From Fibrobacteria bacterium GUT77 (GTDB lineage: Bacteria > Fibrobacterota > Chitinivibrionia > Chitinivibrionales > Chitinispirillaceae), in contig LIUJ01000136.1 of the NCBI GenBank assembly GCA_001462255.1, positions 1-19,780 of the forward strand: a stretch of DNA of 19,780 nt, in the 5' to 3' direction. Positions 7,491 to 14,614 of this stretch are shown piece by piece (the first letter of the stretch is position 1; every line of letters begins with the position of its first letter). The notes beneath the pieces are model-generated. The model was not told the origin of the DNA. It saw only the letters and a program-made list of their open reading frames with translations, and made no database searches. Position numbers and translations under genes: made by a program.

Positions 7491-8243
7491 TCAATTGGGT
7501 TGCGCCCCGACAATCCGAGAACACAGCACCGTGGCGGCAAGTTCGGAGCGCAACCGCGTGGAGGCGATCTTTACCGTAGTTACCGGTATCGCCGTAAGTG
7601 ATTTTAAAAACGTCGATTCGGCGTCGGAGAACCCGCCCGGCGGCCCTACAAGGCAATTTGTTTTTTTGTGCGGCGATATCATATCGTCTTTTAGGCTCTC
7701 CCCGTTAATATCGGCGACGAACAACGCCCCTACGCATCCCGCAACCGCCTCGCTAAACGGCGTCGGCGCGTCAAGTATCGGGATGTACGGATACAAGCAC
7801 TGCTTCATCGACACAATCATCTTGGACAAAAAGCGTTGCCGTAACCCATACCAATTCTCCCACCACGGCTTACGACAATTGTCCGCCGCGATAGGAACGA
7901 TACGATAAACGCCCAGCGCGGTCGCGTGTTCAAGAACCGTCTCAAATCGCTCTTTATCGGGAAGACACGTCAGCAGTGTCAGTTCGGGAACGATCCGTGG
8001 AATATGCCTTTTGTCAACTATACGGCATGATATTGATCGTTTATCGACATTGGCGCATTGGCAATCGTAAATAGTACCGTTGCCGTCGGTAATCCGTATC
8101 CGTTGGCCGACCTTTATCCTTAATACCGACACCGCGTGGTTTGACTCGTTACCGTCAAGCGTTATCGTATTGATGTCATTGACATTATTAATATCTCCAA
8201 TAACCGCATTACTGTAGAAAAGATGATGTTCGCCGTCTCTCAT
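7491..8243 (-). CDS. rsmE: RsmE-like 16S rRNA m3U1498 methyltransferase, divergent
   Basis: RsmE is a SPOUT-class enzyme that methylates U1498 of 16S rRNA with S-adenosylmethionine. The product has 250 residues, the normal length. The N-terminal PUA-like domain is seen in NESNHAVSVLRIKVGQRIRI. The SPOUT knot is seen in KMIVSMKQCLYPYIP, VGPPGGFSDAE and STRLRSELAATVL. Two near-invariant motifs deviate: the usual GPEGG reads GPPGG, and the usual RILRxETA reads TRLRSELA. Activity may be altered. The ATG at 8243 is preferred over the TTG at 8249 because AGAGG lies 6 nt before it. It follows the lipoate-ligase-like gene by 16 nt and is the last gene of a three-gene operon. Confidence 0.85.
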   Translation of the reverse strand: MRDGEHHLFYSNAVIGDINNVNDINTITLDGNESNHAVSVLRIKVGQRIRITDGNGTIYDCQCANVDKRSISCRIVDKRHIPRIVPELTLLTCLPDKERFETVLEHATALGVYRIVPIAADNCRKPWWENWYGLRQRFLSKMIVSMKQCLYPYIPILDAPTPFSEAVAGCVGALFVADINGESLKDDMISPHKKTNCLVGPPGGFSDAESTFLKSLTAIPVTTVKIASTRLRSELAATVLCSRIVGAQPN

Positions 8244-8259
8244 TATCAACCTCTAATCA

Positions 8260-8940
8260 TTATTGTAATTTATCCCTCAACTCCCCCTCGATCAACCCGA
8301 CGAGCTCCCCCACGTCAATCGTCATCCCGAGCTCCGCGAGCGTGGTACAAAACTCCCCGTGTCCCCTGCCGCCCCGATAATCGGGTTCCCTCGGCGGGTG
8401 GCGCAGATATCTGTTCATCAACCCCAAATCATTTGATACCATCAGGCTGGACTGATAATAAAACAACGGCGGTCTCGACCCCATGTAGAGCGAGCTGCCG
8501 AGCGCTTTCCGCCCGCCCACGGCTATGTCGCTTATGCCCGCTTGAACGGCGTCGCCGATGCCGGCCTTACGCAACGCGGCGATTATCGCGCCGTTCACCC
8601 TATTAAAAATCTCCGGTGCCCATTCGCCGTTGTCTTTTTTCTCTCCGACAACGATAATTACCAACACCCCCGGCGACAATAGCACCGTCCCCCCGCCGCC
8701 CCGCCGCTCCGTTATCGACACCCCGTCGGCCCGGCATCGATCGACAAAAAGCTCTTTTTCGGCGACAAACGACGGGCCGTGAACAATCTCAACTCGTTGT
8801 TGTTCGTACAGATACACAAACGGCTTTTCCCCAACCGCGCCGCAGGCAAAAATATCGTCGTTCTTCCGTTGGCGTCCCGGAAGCGTAATTGTCGATAAAC
8901 GATGTATTGATGTGTCAACCGTCATTTCGACATAAGGCAT
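8260..8940 (-). CDS. Lipoate-protein ligase A-like (BPL/LplA/LipB fold) protein
   Basis: The product has 226 residues. The family attaches or transfers lipoyl or octanoyl groups to a lysine of lipoyl domains in 2-oxoacid dehydrogenases and the glycine cleavage H protein. Visible motifs are ERRGGGGTVLLSPG (residues 79-91; the substrate-binding RRxxGGG loop) and GISDIAVGGRKALGSS, whose K145 is the likely catalytic lysine. PPREPDYRGGRGHGEF near the C-terminus is typical of a bacterial subgroup. The protein is shorter at the N-terminus than E. coli LplA and lacks its accessory C-terminal domain. The start at 8940 has no strong ribosome binding site and could lie a few codons further in. It sits between aroG (21 nt) and rsmE (16 nt). 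Whether it is a ligase or an amidotransferase cannot be told from sequence. Confidence 0.82.
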   Translation of the reverse strand: MPYVEMTVDTSIHRLSTITLPGRQRKNDDIFACGAVGEKPFVYLYEQQRVEIVHGPSFVAEKELFVDRCRADGVSITERRGGGGTVLLSPGVLVIIVVGEKKDNGEWAPEIFNRVNGAIIAALRKAGIGDAVQAGISDIAVGGRKALGSSLYMGSRPPLFYYQSSLMVSNDLGLMNRYLRHPPREPDYRGGRGHGEFCTTLAELGMTIDVGELVGLIEGELRDKLQ

Positions 8941-8961
8941 AATTCGTGACTTTTCAACGTA

Positions 8962-9990
8962 TTAACACCCTTCGGCGATTTCAAAAAGCAATTTCTCCGT
9001 ATCCTCCCAACCCAAGCACGGATCGGTAATCGACTTCCCGTAAGTGTCCTCGTTCGCTTTCTGCGCCCCCTCCTCAAGGTAGCTTTCAATCATCAGCCCG
9101 CGGACTATTTGCGCAAGTTGCGAATCGTAGCCGCGGCTACGCAAAACTTCCCGCGTGATCCTTATTTGTTCGCGGAAGCGCTTGCCGGAGTTGTCGTGGT
9201 TGGTATCCACGAAGACGGTCGGGTTCAGCAGATTACGTTTTAGGTAGACCTCGGCGGCGCGGATCAGGTCTTCGTGATGGTAGTTTGGGCGGGCCTCGCC
9301 GTGGCTGTCCACCGCGCCGCGCAAAATCAGGTGGGCGTGCGGGTTGCCCGACGTTTGCACCTCATAGCCGTTGTAGACGAACACGTGTTCCGTCTGCGCC
9401 GCCAGCACCGAATTTAGCGCCACGCCGATGTCGCCGCTCGTCGGGTTTTTCATCCCCACCGGAATGTCCAAACCGCTCGCTGTGAGGCGATGCTGCTGGT
9501 TCTCCACCGACCGCGCGCCGACGGCCACGTAGCATAGCAAATCATCCAAGTAGCGGTGGTTGTTCGGATAAAGCATCTCGTCGGCGGAGCAAAGCCCCGA
9601 TTGGGTGAACGCCCGCACATGCATACGGCGTATAGCCGCTATACCCTCCGCGATGTTCGGTTCTTTAAGGTGATCGGGTTGGTGCGCCATCCCCTTGTAA
9701 CCCTGCCCCGTAGTTCGCGGTTTGTTCGTGTAAATGCGCGGTATGATGATCAACCGATCCCGCACCTTCGCCTGCACGTCGGCAAGCCGGCCGACGTACT
9801 CGCACACGGCGTCCTCATTGTGCGCCGAGCAGGGCCCGACCACCACGATAAAGCGCGAGTCCTTCCTCTCAAAAACAGCCTTGATCTCCCCGTCCCGCTC
9901 CGCCTTCTTGGCCAGCAGATGTGCCGGCACCGGCACCGCCTCCTTGATTTCGGCGGGGGTCGGGAGCTTTCTGATCTCTTTGAACGGCAT
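8962..9990 (-). CDS. aroG: 3-deoxy-7-phosphoheptulonate (DAHP) synthase, class I
   Basis: Catalyses condensation of phosphoenolpyruvate and erythrose 4-phosphate, the first step of the shikimate pathway, in the cytoplasm. The product has 342 residues, close to the 350 of E. coli AroG. Metal ligands by alignment are C54 (VGPCSAH), H265 (DTNHDNS), E302 (GLMIESYLEEG) and D323 (KSITDPCLGW). Substrate-site motifs include RIYTNKPRTTGQGYKG, GARSVENQQHR and KNPTSGD. The frame extends to a GTG at 10071, but that codon has no Shine-Dalgarno and lies only about 10 nt from the predicted transcript start. The ATG at 9990 matches the family N-terminus (FKEIRKLPTPAEI) and follows a G-rich AGGGTGGG. It heads the operon aroG-lplA-like-rsmE. 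The isozyme letter is nominal. Confidence 0.93.
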   Translation of the reverse strand: MPFKEIRKLPTPAEIKEAVPVPAHLLAKKAERDGEIKAVFERKDSRFIVVVGPCSAHNEDAVCEYVGRLADVQAKVRDRLIIIPRIYTNKPRTTGQGYKGMAHQPDHLKEPNIAEGIAAIRRMHVRAFTQSGLCSADEMLYPNNHRYLDDLLCYVAVGARSVENQQHRLTASGLDIPVGMKNPTSGDIGVALNSVLAAQTEHVFVYNGYEVQTSGNPHAHLILRGAVDSHGEARPNYHHEDLIRAAEVYLKRNLLNPTVFVDTNHDNSGKRFREQIRITREVLRSRGYDSQLAQIVRGLMIESYLEEGAQKANEDTYGKSITDPCLGWEDTEKLLFEIAEGC

Positions 9991-10087
9991 ATCTGCCCAC
10001 CCTATCCCGTTATGGTTTTCGTTTTGACGCGCGATGGCGATTACGGTACGCGCGGCGGTTATTGAGAACACCGCCGTATCGGGTATG

Positions 10088-10117
10088 AATATAATTTACG
10101 GCGGAGCGGAAAGTCAA
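10088..10117 (-). promoter_or_regulatory. Promoter of the aroG operon
   Basis: On the minus strand TTGACT (10112-10117), 18 nt, TATATT (10088-10093). Transcription would begin near 10081, giving a leader of about 90 nt to the ATG at 9990. This supports the shorter aroG start. Confidence 0.6.
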
Positions 10118-10200
10118 TAAAATCCGAATTTTCCGCAATTCGGTGAGATATTGGTCGCCGTCCGCACCAAAACGGGTACCGTTAAAAAAATATTTTTTTA

Positions 10201-10230
10201 TTGCGCCCGCCGCCGCCCATTTATTATACT
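10201..10230 (+). promoter_or_regulatory. Promoter P1 of the envelope island
   Basis: TTGCGC (10201-10206), 18 nt, TATACT (10225-10230), preceded by an A/T tract (TTAAAAAAATATTTTTTTA). The sequence CCGCCCAT just upstream of the -10 region recurs in P2. The conserved leader begins about 10 nt after the -10 box, where transcription should start. Confidence 0.65.
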
Positions 10231-10239
10231 ATTACTTGA

Positions 10240-10450
10240 TTAGGTTAGCGATTTAGGGGGATTTTACCGCCCCAAACCCGGTTATAATACCAGACAACGC
10301 GTCGGATATCAGCTCGTTGTATGTGTATAAATTAAACGATCCTTTAATTTATACACCTAAAAACCCATCAAAACCCGCTCTATTTAATCCATTCGCAACA
10401 TTTATCCCGCAATAACTGTCTAAATTAATCCATCGTTTAATTTAGACAAT
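10240..10450 (+). repeat. Structured leader element, copy 1
   Basis: About 211 nt, nearly identical to 16863-17077 (roughly a dozen substitutions and small indels). The first part can form TTTaGGGG...CCCCAAA with a bulged A. Stem-loop 1 is a perfect 14-bp hairpin (10323-10336 with 10343-10356, loop CGATCC). Stem-loop 2 is a perfect 12-bp hairpin (10417-10428 with 10437-10448). The outer arms can also pair with each other: 10324-10340 is complementary to 10432-10448 except at one position, so two folds compete. The element begins at the predicted transcript start and precedes a lipoprotein gene. It could be a cis-regulatory leader or the body of a small RNA. No known riboswitch was recognised. 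Confidence 0.75.
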
Positions 10451-10475
10451 AACGACCCGATTACGGGACATTGAT

Positions 10476-10506
10476 ACGTCATCGTTGTTAATAATGACGT
10501 TTTTTT
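10476..10506 (+). terminator. Intrinsic terminator between leader copy 1 and its gene
   Basis: ACGTCAT (10476-10482) pairs with ATGACGT (10494-10500) and seven T follow directly (10500-10506). It lies about 240 nt after P1 and 70 nt before the FN3 gene. P1 transcripts would therefore end here as an RNA of about 270 nt unless termination is prevented. A small CCCG-ATTA-CGGG hairpin lies just before it. Confidence 0.55.
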
Positions 10507-10576
10507 AGGATACCGATCAAATAAAATTCAACTTTTTTCGCGGTTGCCCGGAGAGTCGGGCGGAAAGGTCTTTTTT

Positions 10577-12394
10577 ATGAAAACGCGGTCACAATCCATT
10601 GCGGCGGCGGGAATAATAGCGCTTATTTCCGTATTTGTGTTGACGTGCGGCAACTCAAACCCAAGCGGGCCGGATAACAAATGCGCGGCCCCGGCGGTGC
10701 CGAGGGACGTTAAGGCCGAGGCCCTGTCCATGATGAGCGTAAAAATTTCTTGGGGCGCTATCCCGACTGCGACCAAGTACGAAGTTCACCGCTCAACGAA
10801 TCAGAACGGGACGTACAGTGTTCTATCGGATGTAAGCGGGGACGTAACCGATTACACGGATTCATTGGGACTTTCGCCCTCCACAACCTATTATTATAAG
10901 GTACGCGCCCGAAACGATTGCGGCCAGAGCGCCTTGTCGAGCCACGCGCAAGCGACCACAAACCCCTGCCTGAAACCGACGGTACCTACGAACGTCAGCG
11001 CTGAGGCGCTGTCCGCCTTAGACATAAAAATTTCTTGGGACGCGGTACCGGCGGCTACCGTCTACGAGGTATACCGCTCGACCGGTGCGGACGACCCCTA
11101 CAGCCTTATCGATACCGTAACGAACAAAACAAACTATACGAATGAAGGCCTAACACCCTCCTCAACGCACTATTATAAGATAGTAGCCAAAAACGTGTGC
11201 GGGGAAAGCGTACGGTCTGAGTCCGCCAACGCGACCACAAACGCCTGCCCGAAACCGGCGGCGCCGGCAAACGCCACCGCCGAAGCCGTTTCATCAAGCG
11301 GCATAAAAATCTCTTGGGATAAGGTGACTACCGCCCTATCATATAAGATATATCGATCAACAACATCAACCGGAACCTACGTGCCCGTAGGAAACACGTC
11401 CGGAAACGCGAGTACGTCTTGGACGGATGAAAACCTGGAGCTCGCGACGACCTACTACTATAAAGTAACGGCGGAAAGCTACTGCGAGGAAAGCGCACAG
11501 TCCAATTATACTTTTGCCGAAACGATGAACTGCTCGAACAAACCGGCGGCGCCGACGAATATTCGAGCGGAGACGGTATCTCAAACGGAGATAAAGGTGT
11601 CTTGGGACGCGGTTAGCGGGGCGACGTCTTATACCGTCTATACCAAACAACACGACGGTACAATTGATTACTATGACGTTGGAAGCGTGAAGGGAGGCAC
11701 AACCATCTCCATAGGTAGCAGAGCTCCGGGAGAAACATACGATTTCAAGGTAAAAGCTAAAAATTCTTGCGGAGAAAGCGCGTTGTCGGAAAGTTACGCG
11801 ACCGCAACAACGGAGGATTGCGACTTGGATATATTACCGAACCCTGAAGGAATTACCGTGACAGCGTTATCCGCAAGGAGCGTTTTAGTTACTTGGGAAG
11901 CAGTAGACGGCGCTGTTTACGATGTATATCGCAGTACGGATAGATATAGTAACTATTGGACGGGTTGGACGGGATCAAAAAGTAGAGATTTAAAGGGAAC
12001 ATCGTTTACTGATACGACAGTATCTTCTTCAACGACATACTATTATGCCGTTAAATCCATAAATGAGTGCGGAAAATCGAAAGACGGTTTGGACAATGTT
12101 GTCTCCGTAACCACAATGTGCGAAACCTCAATCCCCCTAAACGTATCGGCTACGGCCAAATCGTCAGCCGCAATAGAAATATCATGGTCGGCGGTCAGCG
12201 GCGCGGGAATCTACTATGTGTATCGCGCAACGAGCTCAAACGGAACATACGCCAAAATAGGCAATGTATCAACGCCGTTGTTTATCGACGGCGATTTGAT
12301 CGGTGGAACAACTTATCACTACAAAGTAACCGCAAAATCCGCTGATTGCGACGAGAGTAGATTTTCGGAAAGGGTTTCCGCTATAGCGCAGTAA
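10577..12394 (+). CDS. Lipoprotein with six fibronectin type III repeats
   Basis: The product has 605 residues. The ATG at 10577 follows GGAAAGG by 8 nt and opens a lipoprotein-type signal peptide with Cys24 (FVLTC), although T before Cys is not a classic lipobox. After a short linker come six FN3 domains of about 95 residues, each with the pattern (I/V)KISW.A...A..Y.VYRS and TTYYYKV.A. Each repeat begins with a Cys at the inter-domain linker and carries a second Cys in a motif such as NDCGQS, NVCGES or NSCGES, so each domain may hold a disulfide. Repeats 1-3 are most alike; 4-6 have diverged, repeat 5 with an insertion. A surface adhesive or scaffold role is inferred from domain content only. 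It is first in the rightward envelope island; the next gene starts 23 nt downstream. Confidence 0.88.
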   Translation: MKTRSQSIAAAGIIALISVFVLTCGNSNPSGPDNKCAAPAVPRDVKAEALSMMSVKISWGAIPTATKYEVHRSTNQNGTYSVLSDVSGDVTDYTDSLGLSPSTTYYYKVRARNDCGQSALSSHAQATTNPCLKPTVPTNVSAEALSALDIKISWDAVPAATVYEVYRSTGADDPYSLIDTVTNKTNYTNEGLTPSSTHYYKIVAKNVCGESVRSESANATTNACPKPAAPANATAEAVSSSGIKISWDKVTTALSYKIYRSTTSTGTYVPVGNTSGNASTSWTDENLELATTYYYKVTAESYCEESAQSNYTFAETMNCSNKPAAPTNIRAETVSQTEIKVSWDAVSGATSYTVYTKQHDGTIDYYDVGSVKGGTTISIGSRAPGETYDFKVKAKNSCGESALSESYATATTEDCDLDILPNPEGITVTALSARSVLVTWEAVDGAVYDVYRSTDRYSNYWTGWTGSKSRDLKGTSFTDTTVSSSTTYYYAVKSINECGKSKDGLDNVVSVTTMCETSIPLNVSATAKSSAAIEISWSAVSGAGIYYVYRATSSNGTYAKIGNVSTPLFIDGDLIGGTTYHYKVTAKSADCDESRFSERVSAIAQ

Positions 12395-12417
12395 TAATGT
12401 AATGACGGGCAGATAAT

Positions 12418-13728
12418 ATGAAGCGAACAACAACGGCAATTTTGATGCTTTTAATCTTTGCGGCGTCGGTGTTTTCACAAAATACCGACGCGTCGGCAAA
12501 GGTTAAAATTGCCGTTTATGTAACCGGTAGCGCGGGTGAGAATGAGAAAAAGGCGTTGGGCACGAAGATACTCATAGAGCTTGTGAACAGCGGGCGCTAT
12601 AGGGCGGTGGAGCGCTCCGACGACTTTGTAAAAGAATTGAACCGTGAGCAGTCAAAGCAGATGAGCGGCGCGGTGGATAATAGTCAAATCACTAAGATCG
12701 GAAAGCAATTCGGCGTGGCGGTTATATGCGTGGCGGACGTGGCCAAGGCTTTCGGCAGCAACCAAATCAGCGTCCGCCTTATCGACGTGGAGAGCGCGGA
12801 GATCATGGCCATATCAGACGCGTCCAGCCCGCTTATGTCTATGGACGACTTGGCGACGGCGGCGAAAAAGGTTGTGCGGGGCATACTAAACGCCGGTAAA
12901 TCCAAAAAATCGCGGTTCGGCAAAGTTGAACCCGCAAAACCCGCAAAACCGGCGGAATTGACAAAATCACCCGAACGGGATGTTGTCTTGAAGCCGGTTG
13001 ATACGGTAAATACGAAAATTGCGAAACTCGACGAATCAACCGAATCGTCGGAACCCGTCAAGCCGGCTGAAAATGTAGAATCGGCGACCGTTTCGGAGGC
13101 GTCTGAAGAAATTCAACCCGTCGAACCGATTGATTCCGCGGAAATTGCGGTGGTGTCCGCCGTGGAAATCGCTAAATCTTCCGAAATTTCGGTTACTGCG
13201 TCAAAACGTGGCAGTGATCTTAGACCGGCAAAGCCGCCTAAGCCGATTAAGCCGCCCAAACCCGCCAAGCCGCTTAAGCCGCCAAAACCGCCTAAGCCGG
13301 TACCGCCTGATGGGTATGTGGACTTTACGGATAAAGAACGATTAAAAACCTACGCGTTGAATTGGGTTCCGGGGTTGGGGTCATTTCTTGTAATGAAAGA
13401 CAACGTCGGTGGCGGTATTTTGGCGGGGACGGCGATTGCGGGCGCGGCGTTGCTTTATAGCGGGATCAAAGTAGATAAGATTGAGCACGAACGCGTTTAT
13501 CCCTACAGCGGCGTCTACTACACGGATGAATATTCGCTCAATAGCGTTTTTTGGGTCGGTTGCGGGATATTGGCCGGTAGCGGAGTATTCAACATCGTTC
13601 GCTCCGTTACATATCATAAACCGTTTACCGGAACGGTTGCGGACAACGCGGACGGTTTTTACTTTGCTGTGTTGCCGGACAGACGCGACGGTTTCAGCGC
13701 CGTAGCATTGTACAGTAGGTCATTTTGA
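12418..13728 (+). CDS. CsgG/LpoB-like secreted protein A with Pro/Lys linker and membrane tail
   Basis: The product has 436 residues. A signal peptide (1-20, ending FS-Q) is followed by a CsgG/LpoB-like alpha/beta domain (about 29-157). Its core reads KIAVYVTGS, LGTKILIELVNSGRYRAVERSDDF, then QFGVAVICVADV, ISVRLIDVESAEI. A 140-residue linker follows, ending in a TonB-like run of PKP/KPP units (about 270-296) that could span periplasm or peptidoglycan. The C-terminal domain (about 299-436) has NWVPGLGSFLVMKDNVGG and two hydrophobic segments (about 332-350, 374-396), a glycine-rich two-helix module. That module recurs in the 14615 gene. The N-domain recurs in both downstream paralogs. The family resemblance is inferred from its pattern; function is unknown. 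It probably shares a transcript with the FN3 gene. Confidence 0.82.
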   Translation: MKRTTTAILMLLIFAASVFSQNTDASAKVKIAVYVTGSAGENEKKALGTKILIELVNSGRYRAVERSDDFVKELNREQSKQMSGAVDNSQITKIGKQFGVAVICVADVAKAFGSNQISVRLIDVESAEIMAISDASSPLMSMDDLATAAKKVVRGILNAGKSKKSRFGKVEPAKPAKPAELTKSPERDVVLKPVDTVNTKIAKLDESTESSEPVKPAENVESATVSEASEEIQPVEPIDSAEIAVVSAVEIAKSSEISVTASKRGSDLRPAKPPKPIKPPKPAKPLKPPKPPKPVPPDGYVDFTDKERLKTYALNWVPGLGSFLVMKDNVGGGILAGTAIAGAALLYSGIKVDKIEHERVYPYSGVYYTDEYSLNSVFWVGCGILAGSGVFNIVRSVTYHKPFTGTVADNADGFYFAVLPDRRDGFSAVALYSRSF

Positions 13729-13789
13729 CGGCAAAAAGACGTTTACACAAGATATAAAACCGTCTCGATTTTAAGATAGGAGCTACAGT

Positions 13790-14560
13790 ATGAAAAAGAT
13801 CGCGTTTTTGCCGCTGGCGGTGGCGGCGCTGTTTCTGTTTTCTTGCGACGATATGGCTGTGAGTTTTGGTGACGGAGGCGGTAGCGGTAGCGGAGGCGGC
13901 AATAGCGGTAACGGCAATACCGGCGGAGGCAGCGGCGTTAAGACAAAAACATACACGCTAACGGTCAACGCGTCTCCGGCCGGCGCGGGCACGGTATCGC
14001 TCAGCCCTAATTTGACGAGCTACGAGGCGGGGAGCGGGGTAACGGCAACGGCCACGCCCGCCACAGGATACAAATTCGGTTCTTGGTCGGGCGCGTCGTC
14101 GTCAACGAGCGGTTCCGTTTACGTTACAATGGACGCCAACAAAACACTGACGGCTAATTTCGAGAAAAAGCAAACGGCAAGCACCGTTGTTATAACGCTC
14201 ACAAGTTGGGCGACAACGAATACGGATGCATTAGACAATAATTTAGACCCTAGAATAACCGTTTATGTGGAAGACAGTTATGGTTTAACCAGTAGCGAAA
14301 TTTTGTTGAATAGAGATAATGTCGGGCAAAGTTGGAGCGGTTCTATAAGCAGTTCGCCGATGTCCTTTTACGGTAGCGCAGCTTATCTTTACATCCAATT
14401 CGGAGTTATTGAAAAAGATCCGCTCTCCGACGATAATATTTCTCCCAGTGATTATACAACGTTTTATCTGCCGGTTTACGTCGGGGATAGCGGCACAAAA
14501 ACGTTGGGCAGTAGTACCTCCAGTCAGTCACGGGTGACTTATCGTTACGAGTTTAAGTAA
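13790..14560 (+). CDS. Lipoprotein with Gly linker and Flg_new_2/InlB-B-type repeat, paralog 1
   Basis: The product has 256 residues. GGAG lies 7 nt before the ATG. The signal peptide ends LFLFSC with lipidated Cys19. A Gly/Ser/Asn-rich linker (about 28-48) leads to one beta-grasp-like repeat (about 53-126: YTLTVNASPAGAGTVS, ATPATGYKFGSWSG, DANKTLTANFEKK), the pattern of Flg_new_2/InlB-B-type repeats common in surface proteins. The C-terminal part (about 130-256: VVITLTSW, LDPRITVYVED, NVGQSWSG, SRVTYRYEFK) is shared with the 17120 gene and is not a domain I recognise. It lies between CsgG-like genes A and B in one direction, suggesting co-expression. Lipid anchoring and surface exposure are inferred. 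Confidence 0.82.
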   Translation: MKKIAFLPLAVAALFLFSCDDMAVSFGDGGGSGSGGGNSGNGNTGGGSGVKTKTYTLTVNASPAGAGTVSLSPNLTSYEAGSGVTATATPATGYKFGSWSGASSSTSGSVYVTMDANKTLTANFEKKQTASTVVITLTSWATTNTDALDNNLDPRITVYVEDSYGLTSSEILLNRDNVGQSWSGSISSSPMSFYGSAAYLYIQFGVIEKDPLSDDNISPSDYTTFYLPVYVGDSGTKTLGSSTSSQSRVTYRYEFK

Positions 14561-14614
14561 TGTATGGCGTCAATGTATAAACGTTTCAAACAAAGTAACA
14601 AAAGGACGGTTGAT

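Noticed and set aside
7478..7514. 8-bp inverted repeat ATTGTCGG/CCGACAAT between the convergent genes, considered as a bidirectional terminator.
   Set aside because: One arm lies inside the rsmE coding end, the loop is 21 nt, and no T-run follows on either side.
9556..10065. Plus-strand frame of 169 codons across aroG.
   Set aside because: It is antisense to a well-recognised DAHP synthase and shows no domain of its own.
10171..10183. AACGGGTACCGTT palindrome before P1, and the similar ACGGTACCCGT at 16793-16803 before P2, considered as shared operators.
   Set aside because: Their distances to the -35 boxes differ (17 versus 27 nt), P3 has none, and the second is probably part of the terminator structure.
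10072..10576. tRNA, 6S RNA or tmRNA gene in the long gap.
   Set aside because: No cloverleaf, CCA-type end or tmRNA tag region is visible; the hairpins are AT-rich and repeated elsewhere.
13729..13789. AGACG/CGTCT inverted repeat between CsgG-like A and the lipoprotein gene, considered as a terminator.
   Set aside because: The stem is only 5 bp with a 20-nt loop and only four T follow; the neighbouring genes look co-transcribed.
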